64,000 nt of DNA from positions 19,384,013 to 19,448,012 of the forward strand of contig NC_064758.1 of assembly GCF_011397635.1 (NCBI RefSeq). Direction: 5' to 3'. The stretch comes from Epinephelus fuscoguttatus. Taxonomy: Eukaryota > Chordata > Actinopteri > Perciformes > Serranidae. The notes under the pieces were generated by a model. That model made no database searches and had not been told where the DNA came from. It worked only from the letters and a program-made list of their open reading frames with translations. The translations under genes were made by a program, and so were the position numbers. Below are positions 38,647 through 50,540 of the stretch, piece after piece; position 1 is the first letter of the stretch, and each line of letters starts with the position of its first letter.

Positions 38647-40600
38647 GATCCAAACAGCTTCATGCACACACACCAACACCACAAACACAGAGTAAAGACA
38701 CGCATACACACACCTGTACGCATGGCAACAGACATTCCTTTTAAAGACACATATCAATCCAAAAACGATTAAAACACAGGATGTTAACTGCAAAGCAGAG
38801 CAGAGAAAAACACACAGACACACAATAGAAATACAAACACCAAAACATGAGCCTTCTCCTACTAACTCCCTTCGACGATAACAAAGATCTGAGGCTGCTC
38901 CCCTGACTCTCCTCGCTTTGCACCTCTATTCCCAAACTGCAAACCCCACTATCCAAACTTTGCTTACACTGCTGCATGATGGTGACAGTGGGTACATAAG
39001 GTAACTGCCAAACTGGCCTCTCCTAGTTTCTATTTTGCAAAATAGTGAGGTTGAAGGTGATTATGTTTTTTGGGGTGGGTGTGGGATTCCCATAAAGGCA
39101 TACACCTGCCATATTTATATCCTTATATAATTTAAGGAATAATCTACAGTATGTTGTCATAAAAAGGGTTTGCTTCTTAGACTGTTTTGTGGATTGGAGG
39201 CGAAATGAAGTGGGTTTTTTTCTCAAATGATTAGCTCCTTGCAAGAGGAGTAAAATTATACTGATGTAAGTAGAAATAACAAGTAGCAGTTCTGTTTATG
39301 AGTCACAACCTGGAATATAAGAATTAATTGAGTGCCATGACTCGATTTTTTTAATTTTACATTCCTAGATAGATAGCTCATTTGATTAGCCTTACCAGCA
39401 GCAGCAGCAGCAGTCTGCTGCTTTTTAAAATTCATTCAATGTCTTGCACTTTATGATGAACAGATGCATTTTTTTTTTTTAACCGCTCAGATGACATTTA
39501 GGAAACACAAGACAGAGTGTGAACGCTGCGTTTACACCTGCAAACAAAATATACCTCAAAACAGTGACTTCTCACTGCCATAGGATGACATAGATTTTCA
39601 GACCTACAGTACATATCAGCCAGGATCCTTGTGGTTTGCAAATGGCCCCTGATATACCAGGTGTTCCTTCCCTTTATGTCGAAGAGCGAAAAAGGTAGTT
39701 GTGTATTCTTTTTTATTTCTTTTTTTATTTTGTAAATATTTAGGTAGTGAATTCAGTACATACTAGTACCCAGTTGATGAAACTGGAACGGCTGACATAA
39801 CTGCCAACATTAAATTTTTCATAAGCTATTGTGGACAAACTTGTTTGTACAGACCTGCAATATGAAAGGTTGAAATTTGGTGCTAAAAATTTCTGGATTT
39901 GGTTAGATGTGTTTTCTCAGTCGTATGATTTGTAGACTTTAATTTTGTTGTTTTCACCTTGTTTTTTGATAACTGAAGTATCCTAACCCGCAAAATATGT
40001 TGGCATGATGTACAAATAAAAACATGGGAACTATATTTTTGCAGTCTCTTTGAACAGAATGTTACTTTTTCTCTTCTTAGAAAAGAAAGGAAAAAAAATC
40101 CAGGGATTTCAGTGGCCAAGAGCGTTTTGCTTACGGTTTTTGTTCCTGTTGATTTACCTCCTTTACGCCTTCTGAAATCAACATAGAGTTAGAATAATTT
40201 ACAGCTCCGATCAAAAGCACAATGTAAACCCTAAGTTGTTCGACGTAGCGACGTCCATGTGTTTTGACTCATAGCCCTTTCTGTTGAACACAACTCAGGG
40301 AAGCAGCCTGGATCTCACCCCTGACCCCCAAAGGCACGACATATCCATCTGAGCTAGAGACATGTCAGAAACATAACACATAACCCACAGGCAGACAAAA
40401 AGATACACAAACAACAACGAAAAAAAGGTTGTAAACTACAGTATAAGACAATGTGGTGTATACCATGGTTAACATGCACTTTTTTTCCTTGCTTGTTTTA
40501 TATTGTTCCTTGTTTTCTTCCTAATTTATGGTATTTTAAAGAGAAAAAAAGTGGTTTGTGTGCACTAATATTGTCTCAATAAAGTGAAACCGCTGTGAAG
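38647..40600 (+). other. rimkla: rimkla 3' UTR (probable)
   Basis: Downstream of the stop there is no coding signal. AATAAA occurs at 40578-40583 and is the best poly(A) signal; others lie at about 40014 and 42113-42118. A (CAG)6 run at 39396-39413 is followed at once by tctgctgct, so a small hairpin can form. The extent is inferred. Confidence 0.5.
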
Positions 40601-42400
40601 CTTGATTTTATTTTCCTTTATTGTGGGCCTGAAATTTACTAACTGCCTGGAATCTAACAGGGGCCTGCCGAGGGTGCCAAATCTAAACCCGCCAGACAAC
40701 AGGAAAGGCAGCTTCTATTTAAAGTCTGCCGTCAAGTGATCACAGTGGCTCCACTAAGAGAATAACACCATTTTCACTGCTGTGATGTTGTCCGGTATCT
40801 ATATAATGAAAGTATCTGACAAACAAACTGTGAAGTCCGCTCATGTCCACTCTCCTGACATGCCGGGGCCGGTGGGCTTGATTACCAACGAGTCACATCC
40901 CAACATAAAAGCTTATATGAGTGAACTATCTCCAGTTGTTGTTGTCCCCCCCTTTTTTTTAAAGTCTTTGTACTGAAGCCTGTGTCATTCTACATTGTGT
41001 ACGTAAATGTAAATCAAAGATCACATATCCTTTCACGACATTAACAAGCCAGCCATAGGACAGAGTCAAATGTTCATATCTCTTTTTACAGCCCTGTTAT
41101 TTAAATCTGTAGTTTACACATCATCCATATGCACACAGAGCACATCTAGCCATTTCAGGTTCATTTTACTGTGCCCCAACAACTTTCACAATGCCTTCTC
41201 ACTGTCTGGTTTCCTCTGGGATTTAAGGATCATAGCTGAGTTAAGATCCTGGGTCAGGTGGGTTTCTTTCTGCTTGGTATTTATAGATCAGTGGCCATGT
41301 TAAAGTGGACACAAGGCATGGAAGCTACTGAAAGAAACGGGTACCGCATGCTAGTGACACAGGGAAGGAAGAAAAACGCATGTAAATCATGAAACGATTG
41401 TAAGTGCACGGGCCTGTGCGGTGCTCGGCCAGCCTGGAACAAACACATAGGGACCTCTGGACTAGTCACTGTGTACAACAACACAACAGAGCACAAGGTT
41501 ACTATTTAATTCCAAACTGCTGCTAATGTATATTTGGCTCAAAAATTATAAAGGGAATATGCGGAAACCCAAGTGTTTCCATGCTTTGCTGCCTCTTGAC
41601 ACATAAAAATGAATCTGAATGCCAAAAAAACAAACATTTTGTTGTATAATTCAGTTCTAGAAACACTAGTAGTGAGATGATTTTAAAAGTGATTCTTTGT
41701 TTTGATATAATGAATAAATGTTTCAGAATTGTACATAATATGTAGGATTTCACAGCAATTATCGGGTTCATTTTATGTCAGTGTATTTTAAAACGAACCT
41801 GATGGTTGCTTAAAGGTTTACAATATACTTTGATTTGCAGAAGACAAATGCAATGTTTATGCTCCGTTGATGATATATAGACATTAGAAGTCTTGAATTA
41901 TATTATGGTGAATTGATGATGAGGTTCTGGACTGATAGGTACGAGATAAGCAAAAACATTGTGTAAAAAAAACAAGCAGGTTTTTAGCAAATGCCCTCAC
42001 CATTTATTCTGTTCTGTATCATTCTGACAGTGTTACGAAAAGGATCCCAAATCATGTAATTCACAAATGTGCAAAATGATGTAAATATATATCCCTCTTT
42101 TTTTTAGATTCAAATAAAGATGAGTCATTATTCAAGATCAATGAAAATGTGTCTCCTCCTCCTTTTACTTTTGTCAAGCGTTTCAAGATCAACTCCACAA
42201 TAGTTTTTCATTATTCACTTATAACACTAATTCAAAACATCTGGATGAACCATAAATGACATCATAGCCTCTGTACTTGTTTTATCTGTGACCAATTTAG
42301 TGGTTTCTACATTTACATGGGTGAATCAGTGTAGGGCTGAACCTGATGTCCTGGTGGAGCAGATCCCAGAGCGGAGCGATCAGCAGGGCAGCTACGGTGA
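40601..42400. other. Convergent intergenic/3' UTR region
   Basis: Lies between the rimkla and zmynd12 stops. A TTTATT at 42003-42008 (AATAAA on the - strand) fits zmynd12 polyadenylation; an AATAAA on the + strand at 42113-42118 could serve a long rimkla transcript. No other gene seen. Confidence 0.45.
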
Positions 42401-42532
42401 CTAGTCAGAACCTGGATGTGACTCTGTGTGCGGACCCTGCACCAGCTGCAGCAGGCTCTGGATGGGCTCTGTCAGGTCATGGTTTGGTATCAGCTGGCTG
42501 GCCTGCAGGGCAGTGCTGCCAAATCCCAGTGC
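42401..42532 (-). CDS. zmynd12: zmynd12 coding exon 8 and stop
   Basis: Acceptor tgtgccag on the - strand. Encodes [20 protein letters not shown] and the C-terminal [19 protein letters not shown], aligning with the human ending that contains IQELLSLIS. Stop TAG at 42401-42403. Confidence 0.85.
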   Translation of the reverse strand, partial: ALGFGSTALQASQLIPNHDLTEPIQSLLQLVQGPHTESHPGSD

Positions 42533-45500
42533 CTGGCACACAAACACAAACGGAAACAAAACACAGCAGCTGCAGCTGTTAGACTCTCTGGGGAGAGTAA
42601 AGCTGACTTATATAATAATATCACTGAAAACTGGATTGCAACCCGGTCTGCTTAACTTATCCCACTTAACCCCTCTGACAAACTCGTGGTAGGCTGTTTA
42701 TTTGTCCTTAACAGTTTAGAAGTGAGAGAAAAATTAGGATGTGGAGAGCATTTTTTGATTGTGCTGACGAAGCCACGCATGGTCAGAGGGAAACAAGCCA
42801 AGCACAATGTGGAATTCATTGAGGTCTGCACTGACATCCATGGAATTCCTGCAGTTTCTGAGGAGCAGCTGGGACTGTGTACTGTGTATGTGATAATTAA
42901 GTGTTTATGTGTTCAATGTTACATCAGCCCACTGCTCTCACACTTTTCCATAGGCTTCTTATCTAGTGTTTATTCCATCCTGACAACAACTTATCAACTC
43001 ACTGGAGAAAAAAGTGAAAGAATTTAATCCTGATGTATTTAAATCAAGACATCCCATTGGTAAAATATTGTTTTGCAAGTCACAAACAAGTCTCAACTCT
43101 TTGCACCCAATTCCTAAATCAAGTCCCAAGTCAAGACAAACAAGTACAAAGTCCTAAACTTTAAGTTTCAAGTCCTAAACAAGACATAATGCAATCTTCA
43201 CCAAATGTAATGCAATTTTAACAACTGGCCAATAACATAATACAATTTTTAAAATCCTGAATGCTTTATAAAACTTGTATTTTTTTGATAAAACAAGTTT
43301 GTTGGAAGTTGTTCATCTCTCTCTGTAGTAATTCTGACCCTACCATCTGAATGCACAGCAGAAATCGAGACTCATCAGACCAGGCAACGTTTTTCCAATC
43401 TTCTATTGTCCAGTGTTGGTGAGTCTGTATGAGTTGTAGCCTCAGTTTCCTGTTGTTAGCTGACAGGAGTGGTACCTGGTGTGGTCTTCTGCTGCTGCAG
43501 CCCATCTGCTTCAAGGTTTGACGTGTTGTTGGTTCAGAGATGGTCTTCTGCAGACCTTGGTTGTAACCAGTGGTTATGTGAGTTACTGTTGCCTTTCTAT
43601 CATCTTGAACCAGCCTGGCCATTCTCCTCTGCCCTCTGGCATCAACAAGGCCCAGAGAACTGCTCACTGGATATTTTCTCTTTTTCGGACTATCCTCTGT
43701 AAACCCTAGAGATGGTTGTGCTTGAAAATCCCAGTAGACCAACAAGCACTCTGCATTCAACTAAAATCACATTTCTTCCACATTCTGATGCTCCGTTTGA
43801 ACTTCAGCAGGTCGTCTTGACCATGTCTACATGCCTAAATGCATTGAGTTGCTGCCACGTGATTGGCTGATAAGCTATTTGTGTTAATAAGCAGTTGAAC
43901 AAATGTACCTAATAAAGTGGCTGGTGAGTGTATTTTCAAGTCAACAGGCTAAAATCCAAGTGAAGTCACAAGTGATTGTTGTTAAAGGCCAAGGCAAGAT
44001 GCAAATCTCTTTTTTTTTTGTTTTGTCATGTTTGAGTTATCAAAACAGACTTAATATTCAAATCATGTGACTCGAGTCCACACCTCTGTGCACTGCAACA
44101 TAAAGAGGAAAAGTGGACTTAAAGCTTATGTTTTACTTTGTGGTTCAATAAATATAAGGAGAAAGAGACTGCTGGACTGAGGAGTAGACGTGTGGCTTGG
44201 TGTCACAGAGTGTGAGTAAATGTTACAGTTGACTCTATACTCTGAACTCCTGGCTGAGGAAGGCAAGCAAAAACTGATTTTCACTGTGGAGATTAAAGAT
44301 GCTCTTAAATAAGTTGGAACAGCCCGCAGGCTCGTTAACTTAGTCACCATCCTGGCATGATGAGCCCTGATCCTTTATCCTTACAGCTGCCACTTTGGCA
44401 CTCTACGTGGGTATTTAACAGCAGGAGGTTAGTGTCTGAACTCGTGTCATCTTGGCACTGCTTGACTCAACATTTTGACCTGAGAGAAAAGGCACCATTT
44501 AAAAAACAGACTTGATATGTTCAGCTTTTTTTCCTGTAGTTGTGGGACTCTTATGTAGCTGTTGGTGAAGTTAAAAACGAACCTCCAATTGTATTTCATC
44601 CAGCTGTAACAGCCCAGCAAACCACCAAATAAAAACATGACTGTCTGTTGTTGGGCCTATTTATATGTTTGCTTGAATGAGGCTACTTATGCTTAGCCGT
44701 GAGGTCTTATCCAATCTTTGTCCTCCACTTGCCCAGGGCCCACTGAGCCTAGCTCCCGTCCATTACAGTCACCTCTCTGGTGCAGAACTTCCTGTGCAGC
44801 CAGCGGTACAGACACACTCACTACACCATTGCCACCTCTTCCTCTAAACTGGCATGACACACTAGAGATCCGCTCATTCATCCCTCATCTTTTTTTTTTT
44901 TTTTTTTTTTAAGATATTTTTTGGGGCTTTTCAGCCTTTAATGGACAGGACAGACAAGTGTGAGAGGGGGAGGGAGAGAGGGAGTGACATGCAGCAAAGG
45001 GCCAACGGCTGGAGTCGAACCCGGGCCGCTGCGGCAACAGCCTTGTACATGGGGCGCCTGCTCTACTACTAAGCCACCAACGCCCCTCTCTCATCTAAAC
45101 ATGAGCAGTTCACACGCACAAATCACCTCCGATGGCATCACAGAGAGACTGGAAATCAAGGTGGAAGTCAGAGTGTCGAGACGGCTGAATCAACTCCTGC
45201 TAATTCTCATCTTTACGGCTTTACCAATTAGAGATAATCCCATCTTGAGACGGCCCTCCAAAGCAGGCGCATAAGGGGGAAGTGGGGAACTGTGTCACTG
45301 TGTCAAACTGAGCCTTTAATCCCTGCACACCTCATCAGGTGACTCACCTTTAGGGAGTCTCCCCCCAGGAACCACAGCATGGCCAGGCAGTGGGCCACCA
45401 GTGCAATCTGAGCCAAGTCTTTTTTGGAGTCATTTTGCACAAACTCCAACATGGTGTTTAACATCTTGTCCACCTCAACTCGCTGGGCTGTGTCTGATTG

Positions 45501-48500
45501 AAAGTCATGGATAGAGACAAAGATGCACATGTCCATTAGCTTTTACAGTATATTACCATGAGCATTAACACACTGTACAGTTACAAATGGAAACAACAAC
45601 AACAACAACAACACTTAATGCATTCATGAGAGATTAATATAAAATTCTGTTCTGTCTGCATCTTCCGTACAGTTTGTGTGAACTATTCCACTCCCTCTCC
45701 ACTCCCACTTTTCCCTGGTAAACATCCCAGAAGGCCTGGGAAATTGCACTGCAGCTAACAGGCTTAGCATCATATGTAGGGCAGCAGCTGCGATAGAGCG
45801 TAGTGGTGCGGATGCTGCACAGCCAGAGATGTGTCAGCACTGGTCTGTAGTCAGCCCTAAGCATGCTAGTGTAAATCTGGGGGTTTAGCTTTCGGATCGC
45901 ACAGCAAGACAGCTCAGCTAAATATAGGCACTGATGACCTTATTTTTTTAGTGATACGCTAATGGAGCTCTTTGCTGTTTAGTTTCATTATGATTTTAAT
46001 GGTTCTATTATATTACATTTACATTGGACAGATTTGATGACAAGATGTACCATAAGAGGGCTCCAACAAGATGTCAGGACTTTGGATACTTTGGAGGTGG
46101 TTCTTGAGGAGTCTGGTCAGATGGCAGTGCCAAATACGTGCCACCTACAATATGAGCAACAGAAGATAAACCATGAAACACATAAACAAAAACAGGTTTG
46201 GCAATATTGCGTCATCTGTTTTATTTTACCTCAGAGTACAAGGAATGAGCAATAGGAATCCTCCCCTGTTTGGCAAACACATCAGCCATGAGAAAGTAGC
46301 CACTGCAGGTGACTGTGCTATCCACACCATACTCCTCACTGGCAAAGTATATCTGAAAAAATATCGTTAAAATAATTTCTTAACGAGGTATATTCATAGA
46401 CAAAATGGGTATTTCCAATATTGGAATATATTAACAACTAGTGAGACAAGTTTATATGGTAAGCAACATGCAGAGAGAGTTGCAGCCTTCATTTTGCTTC
46501 TGACAATATCAATAATATATACAAACATCATTAGCAAAGTTAAACAGAGCTGCTTCCAGGTTTCCAGTCTCTGTGTGAAGGCGGCCCAGGCTCCTGTGCA
46601 GCCGGTGGTGGACTGCGGGACCACATTCTGGGTTCTGCAACACTGCCCACTCTGCCTGGGACAGGAGCTCTGCCACCAGGGGTAGATGACCCAAACCTGG
46701 ACAATTACCACACAGCCATGTGTTAAACATCATACATAGGTAGGAGAAAGGAGACAGTTGGAGCTGAGAAACCATTTTGTGCTCCTCCCTCACCCATGTT
46801 AGCCTCAGCCAGCAGCAGGATGGCAGGGACCAATTGGACAGACCCGGGGCCATGGACGTCTATGGAACACTGCAGGCAGAACCGGGCAGCAGGCAGAGCC
46901 TCCTGATGTTTTCCCTCAGACAGCTTGCTCTGAGCCACCAACCTGCAAATCTCCGCCAGCTCCGCCTAATTAGGGAATCAAACCCAAAGTACATGTCAGG
47001 TTACTTTTACCCTGCATTCATTCACTAGACTCTGCTTCCAGGAAAAATACACAACAACTCACAGGAGTAAAACACTCTTATTTACTGTCAGTAACCACAG
47101 GATAATTCAATATCAGTGTGAGTATCACTGTAGTAACATTCAAACATTGATCGCTGAAGATGGAGCTGGCTCTGGAAACAGTATGTGACTGGACCAGAAA
47201 CCACAATTCACTGTGTCCTCTGTGACAAAACTCCTGAAATATCTTTATCTTCTACTGTTCAACTTTAGAAAAAAGAAAAGAAAAACAGCCCACTCAGCTG
47301 ATCTCCTCTATGGTATTTATTCAGTAGATAAACAAAAACATGTTTTTGTGCAGCTCCCAGCGCTTATGTCAGTCACAGCCCATGACAAACCTCTGCTCAA
47401 ATAGAAGGTGAGAAAGACTCAAGGGGTAGAACTGTGACTGAAGTGTGAGACTTCATCTCTCTTCTTCCTCCTCGTCAACTTAAACGTCAGCTTAGTTGTT
47501 TTAGCTTGTAAAGCAACAACAAAGATTCACTGTTCTACTTTGATTTTGCTGTTTCAAGTTCTATGACTTTTCTAAGCGACTACAGTTTTTGAAACTGGTC
47601 CAGTTTTGAGTGAAACAGCTGCAACAGCAGCTGCACAACAGGCTGCAATGTAATCCTTAGGGGGAATAGCGCACTGTCAATGTATGTCCACTAGTGCTCC
47701 TATATGCCACTGACAGGCTCAGATTGTTATTTGAGTTGTCTGACCACATTATGGAAAGAACCCTACAGAGAAATAAAACATTTTTCTTCACCTTTTGCTT
47801 GATCTGGTCCGTTTGTTATTACGTCCAACCAAGTCTCGCTTCAGGAGAAGTCTTGTACTGAAGTCTCCTGAGGGGTGACTGGTTGCCGCAACGCAACAAA
47901 CAGACCAGATCAAGCAAAGGGTATTTCTTTGTGGGATCCTTTCCATAATGTTGTCAGACACTTACAATAACAATGGACATTCACTGGCGGTGCGCAGTTG
48001 CCCTGATGGGTTACACTGCAGCCCATTTCACAGCTAGCTCAGTCATGGACCAGTTTCAAAAACTGACATCCCTATTAGACACTTAGACACAAAGATATAA
48101 ATAAAAATATAATCCAGGTTGAGAAATACCTAAGTTTTCATTTAAGTCTTATGGAATTAGTAAAGCTACAACTAAAAACCTGGAAGCTAAACATGAGACC
48201 ATTTGAGAAGTTTTCAGAATTCATGCTGCATTTTCCTTGACAGTGAGAAATGTAAACTGGACTCAGACTCAAAACAAGATGTCTACTGTATTGTATGTTT
48301 CCCAGTCTCCCATACATGGTCCCAATGCATCACATATATCCTCACCTTCTTAAGCTGTATTTCAATTTGTCCAGCCCGCTGGAGACTAAAGAGTGTCGGG
48401 GTGCGAATGGGAACAAGCAACTGACAGATTCTCTCATGGATCCCTACCCAGTCAGCCTGGTGGTGCTCTGCATCACTGAGGAATAAAAAAATATCTTTTT

Positions 48501-50334
48501 TAAAAGAACTGCAATTTTAGATAATATTTATATTCCCAAACTGACTCACTCTCTCAAGTCAATTTTATTTACATAGCTCAATATCACAAATCACAAATTT
48601 GCCTCAGGGGTTCAGTTGTCTCAGTTTTCTTCTCTCTGTTCAGTCAGATCCACAGAGTCCTCATGGCTTTGCGTCAAACTTTTTTATGCATAATGAAACT
48701 CCACTCTGGGCAAAGTTGCTGATGTTGGCGTAGGACTTGAGCTACTGATGAAGAACCTGTTTTTCTGACTATGGTCCGAACAGCTGAGCTGCAACTTATA
48801 CTGTAATAGTAGAACAGTAGCCTCAGTAATAACGGTTTTAAATCAGATGTGGATCTGATTGACTTCAAAGCACTGGACAGATACAGTATGTGTAGCATTA
48901 ACAGTGAAATGTTCCTGTGCGGTATATTGGTTTGCTTGAATTGTAGAGCCTCTATCCCATTTAGAGAATATCACCTGAGTGCACAGAGGGCATACTAAAT
49001 TGTATGCCATTACATAACTGGTCTGTAATTTTGTTGTAATTTTGTTCATCTGGCTCCCATCTCCTGCACACTTCTGTGGAAACTGTCTTGGTTTCCCTGG
49101 CGTTTTTTTCTACTGAGGCAAGCCAGTGTATTGGTTTTTTTGGACCTGAGACAGAAGCAGCGAGCAGGCAGGGATCTGGCCACGTCACATCAACAGAAGC
49201 ACTGACTTGCAAGCACACAGACACACATAAATCAAGGGGTCTTCTCAGGCTACAGGGACACTATACTTTATCTTTGCTGAGCTTTCTTAGCACAGCAACT
49301 CTACATCTTCCCAATGATATATTGTCACCGCAAAGATAAGTCTAGATACTGGTGAGCCAGCAGACTAATAACGTGATATGGCTCATTAGGCCCTCAGTAA
49401 ACCATTTCACCAATGTGACAGCTTTACAGTCTAATTTTGAGCCCAAGTAATGTGTTTCCAAAACATAAAAAATAACAAGGAACATAAACTAACTCACATC
49501 TTAACTGGCAGCACATAGAAGCTAATGTAAAGTTATGTTTCTCCCATCTAACCCCTGTTTTGAGGTATAGCTAAATGACACAAAGGCTGTAATTTTTCAT
49601 CTAATTCAAAACAATGTGCTTGACATAGTTCATGTTGAATGCTGGGAGTGAAGCAGGCACACTAAGTGGCTGTAAGCTGCCTTTAAGAGACTGGGTTTAG
49701 TGGCTCATCCCTTCACATAAATCCCTGAAGGGAGGGATGCCACCACATGCTCTTCTTCACTCTCCACTCTGTGCCAGTGAGGATTTCACCGAGCACCATC
49801 TTATGATCTGTAATTGACTCTGAAGACATGTGCACCAACGCCAAGGGTAATGTCGGCTTGCATTTAAAAAAAAAAGAAAAGAAAACTCTGTTGACCAACT
49901 AAAATGATCGAACAGACGCAGACTACAGCTCCCTCCAGTCACACGAGCAAAAATAGCCGTTGTGGTAATTTCATTTCCAGCTGTTCCTCTCCCTCCCTGA
50001 CGCCTTTTGTGAAACAAGATGGCGGACACTGCCACCTAACGTCCAAACCGGAGACATGTTCTAAACAAGTTGTAAACACAAAACGAACACAGGACATTTA
50101 TTTGGACAGTATGCTTTCACAAATAAGTGGTCAAACTGCCTTGAGCAGCAGCACACACGTTTCCTGATAAAAAGCTAGGATAGCATAAGCTTACCAGTAA
50201 AAGGTGACCTGACACTGGGTGCATTGCAGGTACGCTCTTCTTCGACAAAGTTCACACAGCTTTTCCGTCCCTTTGGCTAAAGCAAGAGGAATTATCCTGG
50301 ATGTTGGCCCTAAAACACGAGGGGTAGCCTCCAT
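42401..50334 (-). CDS. zmynd12: zmynd12: MYND zinc finger protein 12 (8 coding exons)
   Basis: Cytoplasmic/axonemal protein; mammalian ZMYND12 is linked to sperm flagellum assembly with TTC29 and dynein DNAH1. Exons on the - strand: 50334-50195, 48475-48346, 46965-46794, 46696-46527, 46352-46230, 46144-46051, 45493-45348, 42532-42401. All junctions are in phase and give 368 aa (human about 365). The MYND finger lies at residues 27-64: C27/C30, C38/C41, C47/H51, H60/C64. The remainder is helical repeat sequence matching the family, for example [43 protein letters not shown] and [20 protein letters not shown]. The exon 4 donor (GAT/gtttgt) and exon 6 donor (ATG/gtacat) are weak. A damaged copy of exons 4-6 lies upstream inside a transposon. 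Order relative to rimkla matches human. Confidence 0.92.
43050..44095. mobile_element. MITE with 'gactcgagtccacacctctg' terminus, split by Tc1 remnant
   Basis: The left part (about 43060-43170) has repeated caagtc/aagtcc motifs. The right part (43933-44095) has caagtcaac, aagtcacaag and the terminal gtgactcgagtccacacctc. I recognise this as a common fish element. The Tc1 remnant at 43290-43932 interrupts it. The left terminus is unclear. Confidence 0.5.
43290..43932 (-). pseudogene. Tc1-like transposase remnant
   Basis: The - strand frame 43760-43266 has [36 protein letters not shown] and [19 protein letters not shown], typical of Tc1/mariner transposases up to the first catalytic Asp region (SDES). 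The remaining DDE domain is lost by frameshift and truncation. The right end reads taataaagtggctggtgagt and then gTA (TA at 43931-43932), a typical Tc1 terminus; the left end is missing. Confidence 0.85.
44890..45086 (-). mobile_element. tRNA-derived SINE
   Basis: Read on the - strand it begins ggggcgttggtggcttagta and has a box A-like tggcttagtagtagagca (45059-45076) and a box B ggttcgactcc (45011-45021). A tRNA-unrelated body with ccctttgctgcatgtcac and tccattaaaggctgaaaag follows, then a poly-A tail (T run at 44890-44910). Short ctcatct motifs on both sides may be the target duplication. It is not a functional tRNA gene: no full cloverleaf is evident. Confidence 0.9.
45348..45493 (-). CDS. 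zmynd12: zmynd12 coding exon 7
   Basis: Acceptor tttcaatcag, donor AAG/gtgagt on the - strand. Encodes [19 protein letters not shown] and [18 protein letters not shown], matching the human stretch near AEAIRILTSIL and KILVMLYYLMMNSSK. Confidence 0.9.
45494..46050 (-). other. zmynd12: zmynd12 intron 6
   Basis: About 0.56 kb with an (AAC)n run at 45593-45612. It begins (- strand) with the weak donor gtacat. Nothing else recognised. Confidence 0.65.
46051..46144 (-). CDS. zmynd12: zmynd12 coding exon 6
   Basis: Acceptor catattgtag; encodes [20 protein letters not shown], aligning with human VSEIWHAYLNNHYQVLSQ. The downstream end is set by phase: donor TATG/gtacat is the only cut I found that joins in frame to exon 7. 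A missed small exon is the alternative. Confidence 0.7.
46230..46352 (-). CDS. zmynd12: zmynd12 coding exon 5
   Basis: 123 nt; acceptor ttttttcag, donor GAG/gtaaaa. Encodes [20 protein letters not shown] then [21 protein letters not shown]. Confidence 0.92.
46527..46696 (-). CDS. zmynd12: zmynd12 coding exon 4
   Basis: Acceptor aattgtccag; encodes [19 protein letters not shown] and [20 protein letters not shown], ending NFAND before a weak donor GAT/gtttgt. Confidence 0.9.
46794..46965 (-). CDS. zmynd12: zmynd12 coding exon 3
   Basis: Acceptor ccctaattag, donor ATGG/gtgagg. Encodes [20 protein letters not shown] and [18 protein letters not shown]. Confidence 0.92.
46966..48345 (-). other. 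zmynd12: zmynd12 intron 2 with fold-back element
   Basis: About 1.4 kb; the fold-back repeat at 47583-48065 takes up a third of it. Otherwise nothing recognised. Confidence 0.75.
47583..48065. mobile_element. Fold-back MITE, about 480 bp
   Basis: The left end cagtttttgaaactggtcca is mirrored at the right by tggaccagtttcaaaaactg. Internal blocks also mirror: ttttgcttgatctggtccgt (about 47792) pairs with cagaccagatcaagcaaagg (about 47900), and the block around gtctgaccacattatggaaa pairs with tttccataatgttgtcagac. No coding capacity. Confidence 0.85.
48346..48475 (-). CDS. zmynd12: zmynd12 coding exon 2
   Basis: Acceptor tattcctcag, donor AAG/gtgagg. It completes the MYND finger: [20 protein letters not shown], followed by [19 protein letters not shown]. 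Confidence 0.93.
48476..50194 (-). other. zmynd12: zmynd12 intron 1
   Basis: About 1.7 kb. A short repeat-like segment (tcaattttatttacatagct, 48560-48579) resembles the end of a common fish repeat. No other gene recognised. Confidence 0.7.
50195..50334 (-). CDS. zmynd12: zmynd12 coding exon 1
   Basis: ATG at 50334 in context gacaATGG. Encodes [20 protein letters not shown] and the first half of the MYND finger (CELC, CTQC, FYC); donor TACTG/gtaagc. The start matches the position of the human start. Confidence 0.92.
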
Positions 50335-50540
50335 TGTCACAAGAAAGCCCACTTTAAATTGGTATTAGAAATACACGCCCGATATAAAGCTCGTTTTAAA
50401 TACAAAATTAGCTTATGAAGCTAACACTGTTGTTGAGGAACTGTAAGTCTATGGTCGCTGTGGCAACGGCCTTAATGGCTTTCCTCTCTGCTGGGATAGC
50501 TGCTACTAAAGGCTTAAAAACACCAACAATATATAAATTC
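50335..50540 (-). promoter_or_regulatory. zmynd12: zmynd12 5' UTR and proximal promoter (inferred)
   Basis: Only about 200 bp separate the zmynd12 ATG from a Tc1-like insertion, so the proximal promoter must lie here or within the transposon. No clear TATA or CCAAT element at a convincing position was found. Confidence 0.35.

Larger units (their letters stand above)
42533..45347 (-). other. zmynd12: zmynd12 intron 7
   Basis: About 2.8 kb filled mainly by repeats: a MITE of the 'ctcgagtccacacctctg' type split by a Tc1 remnant, and a tRNA-derived SINE. No other gene is supported. Confidence 0.75.

Noticed and set aside
44890-45086. Possible tRNA gene because of A and B box motifs
   Set aside because: The tRNA-unrelated body, poly-A tail and degraded acceptor stem identify it as a SINE.
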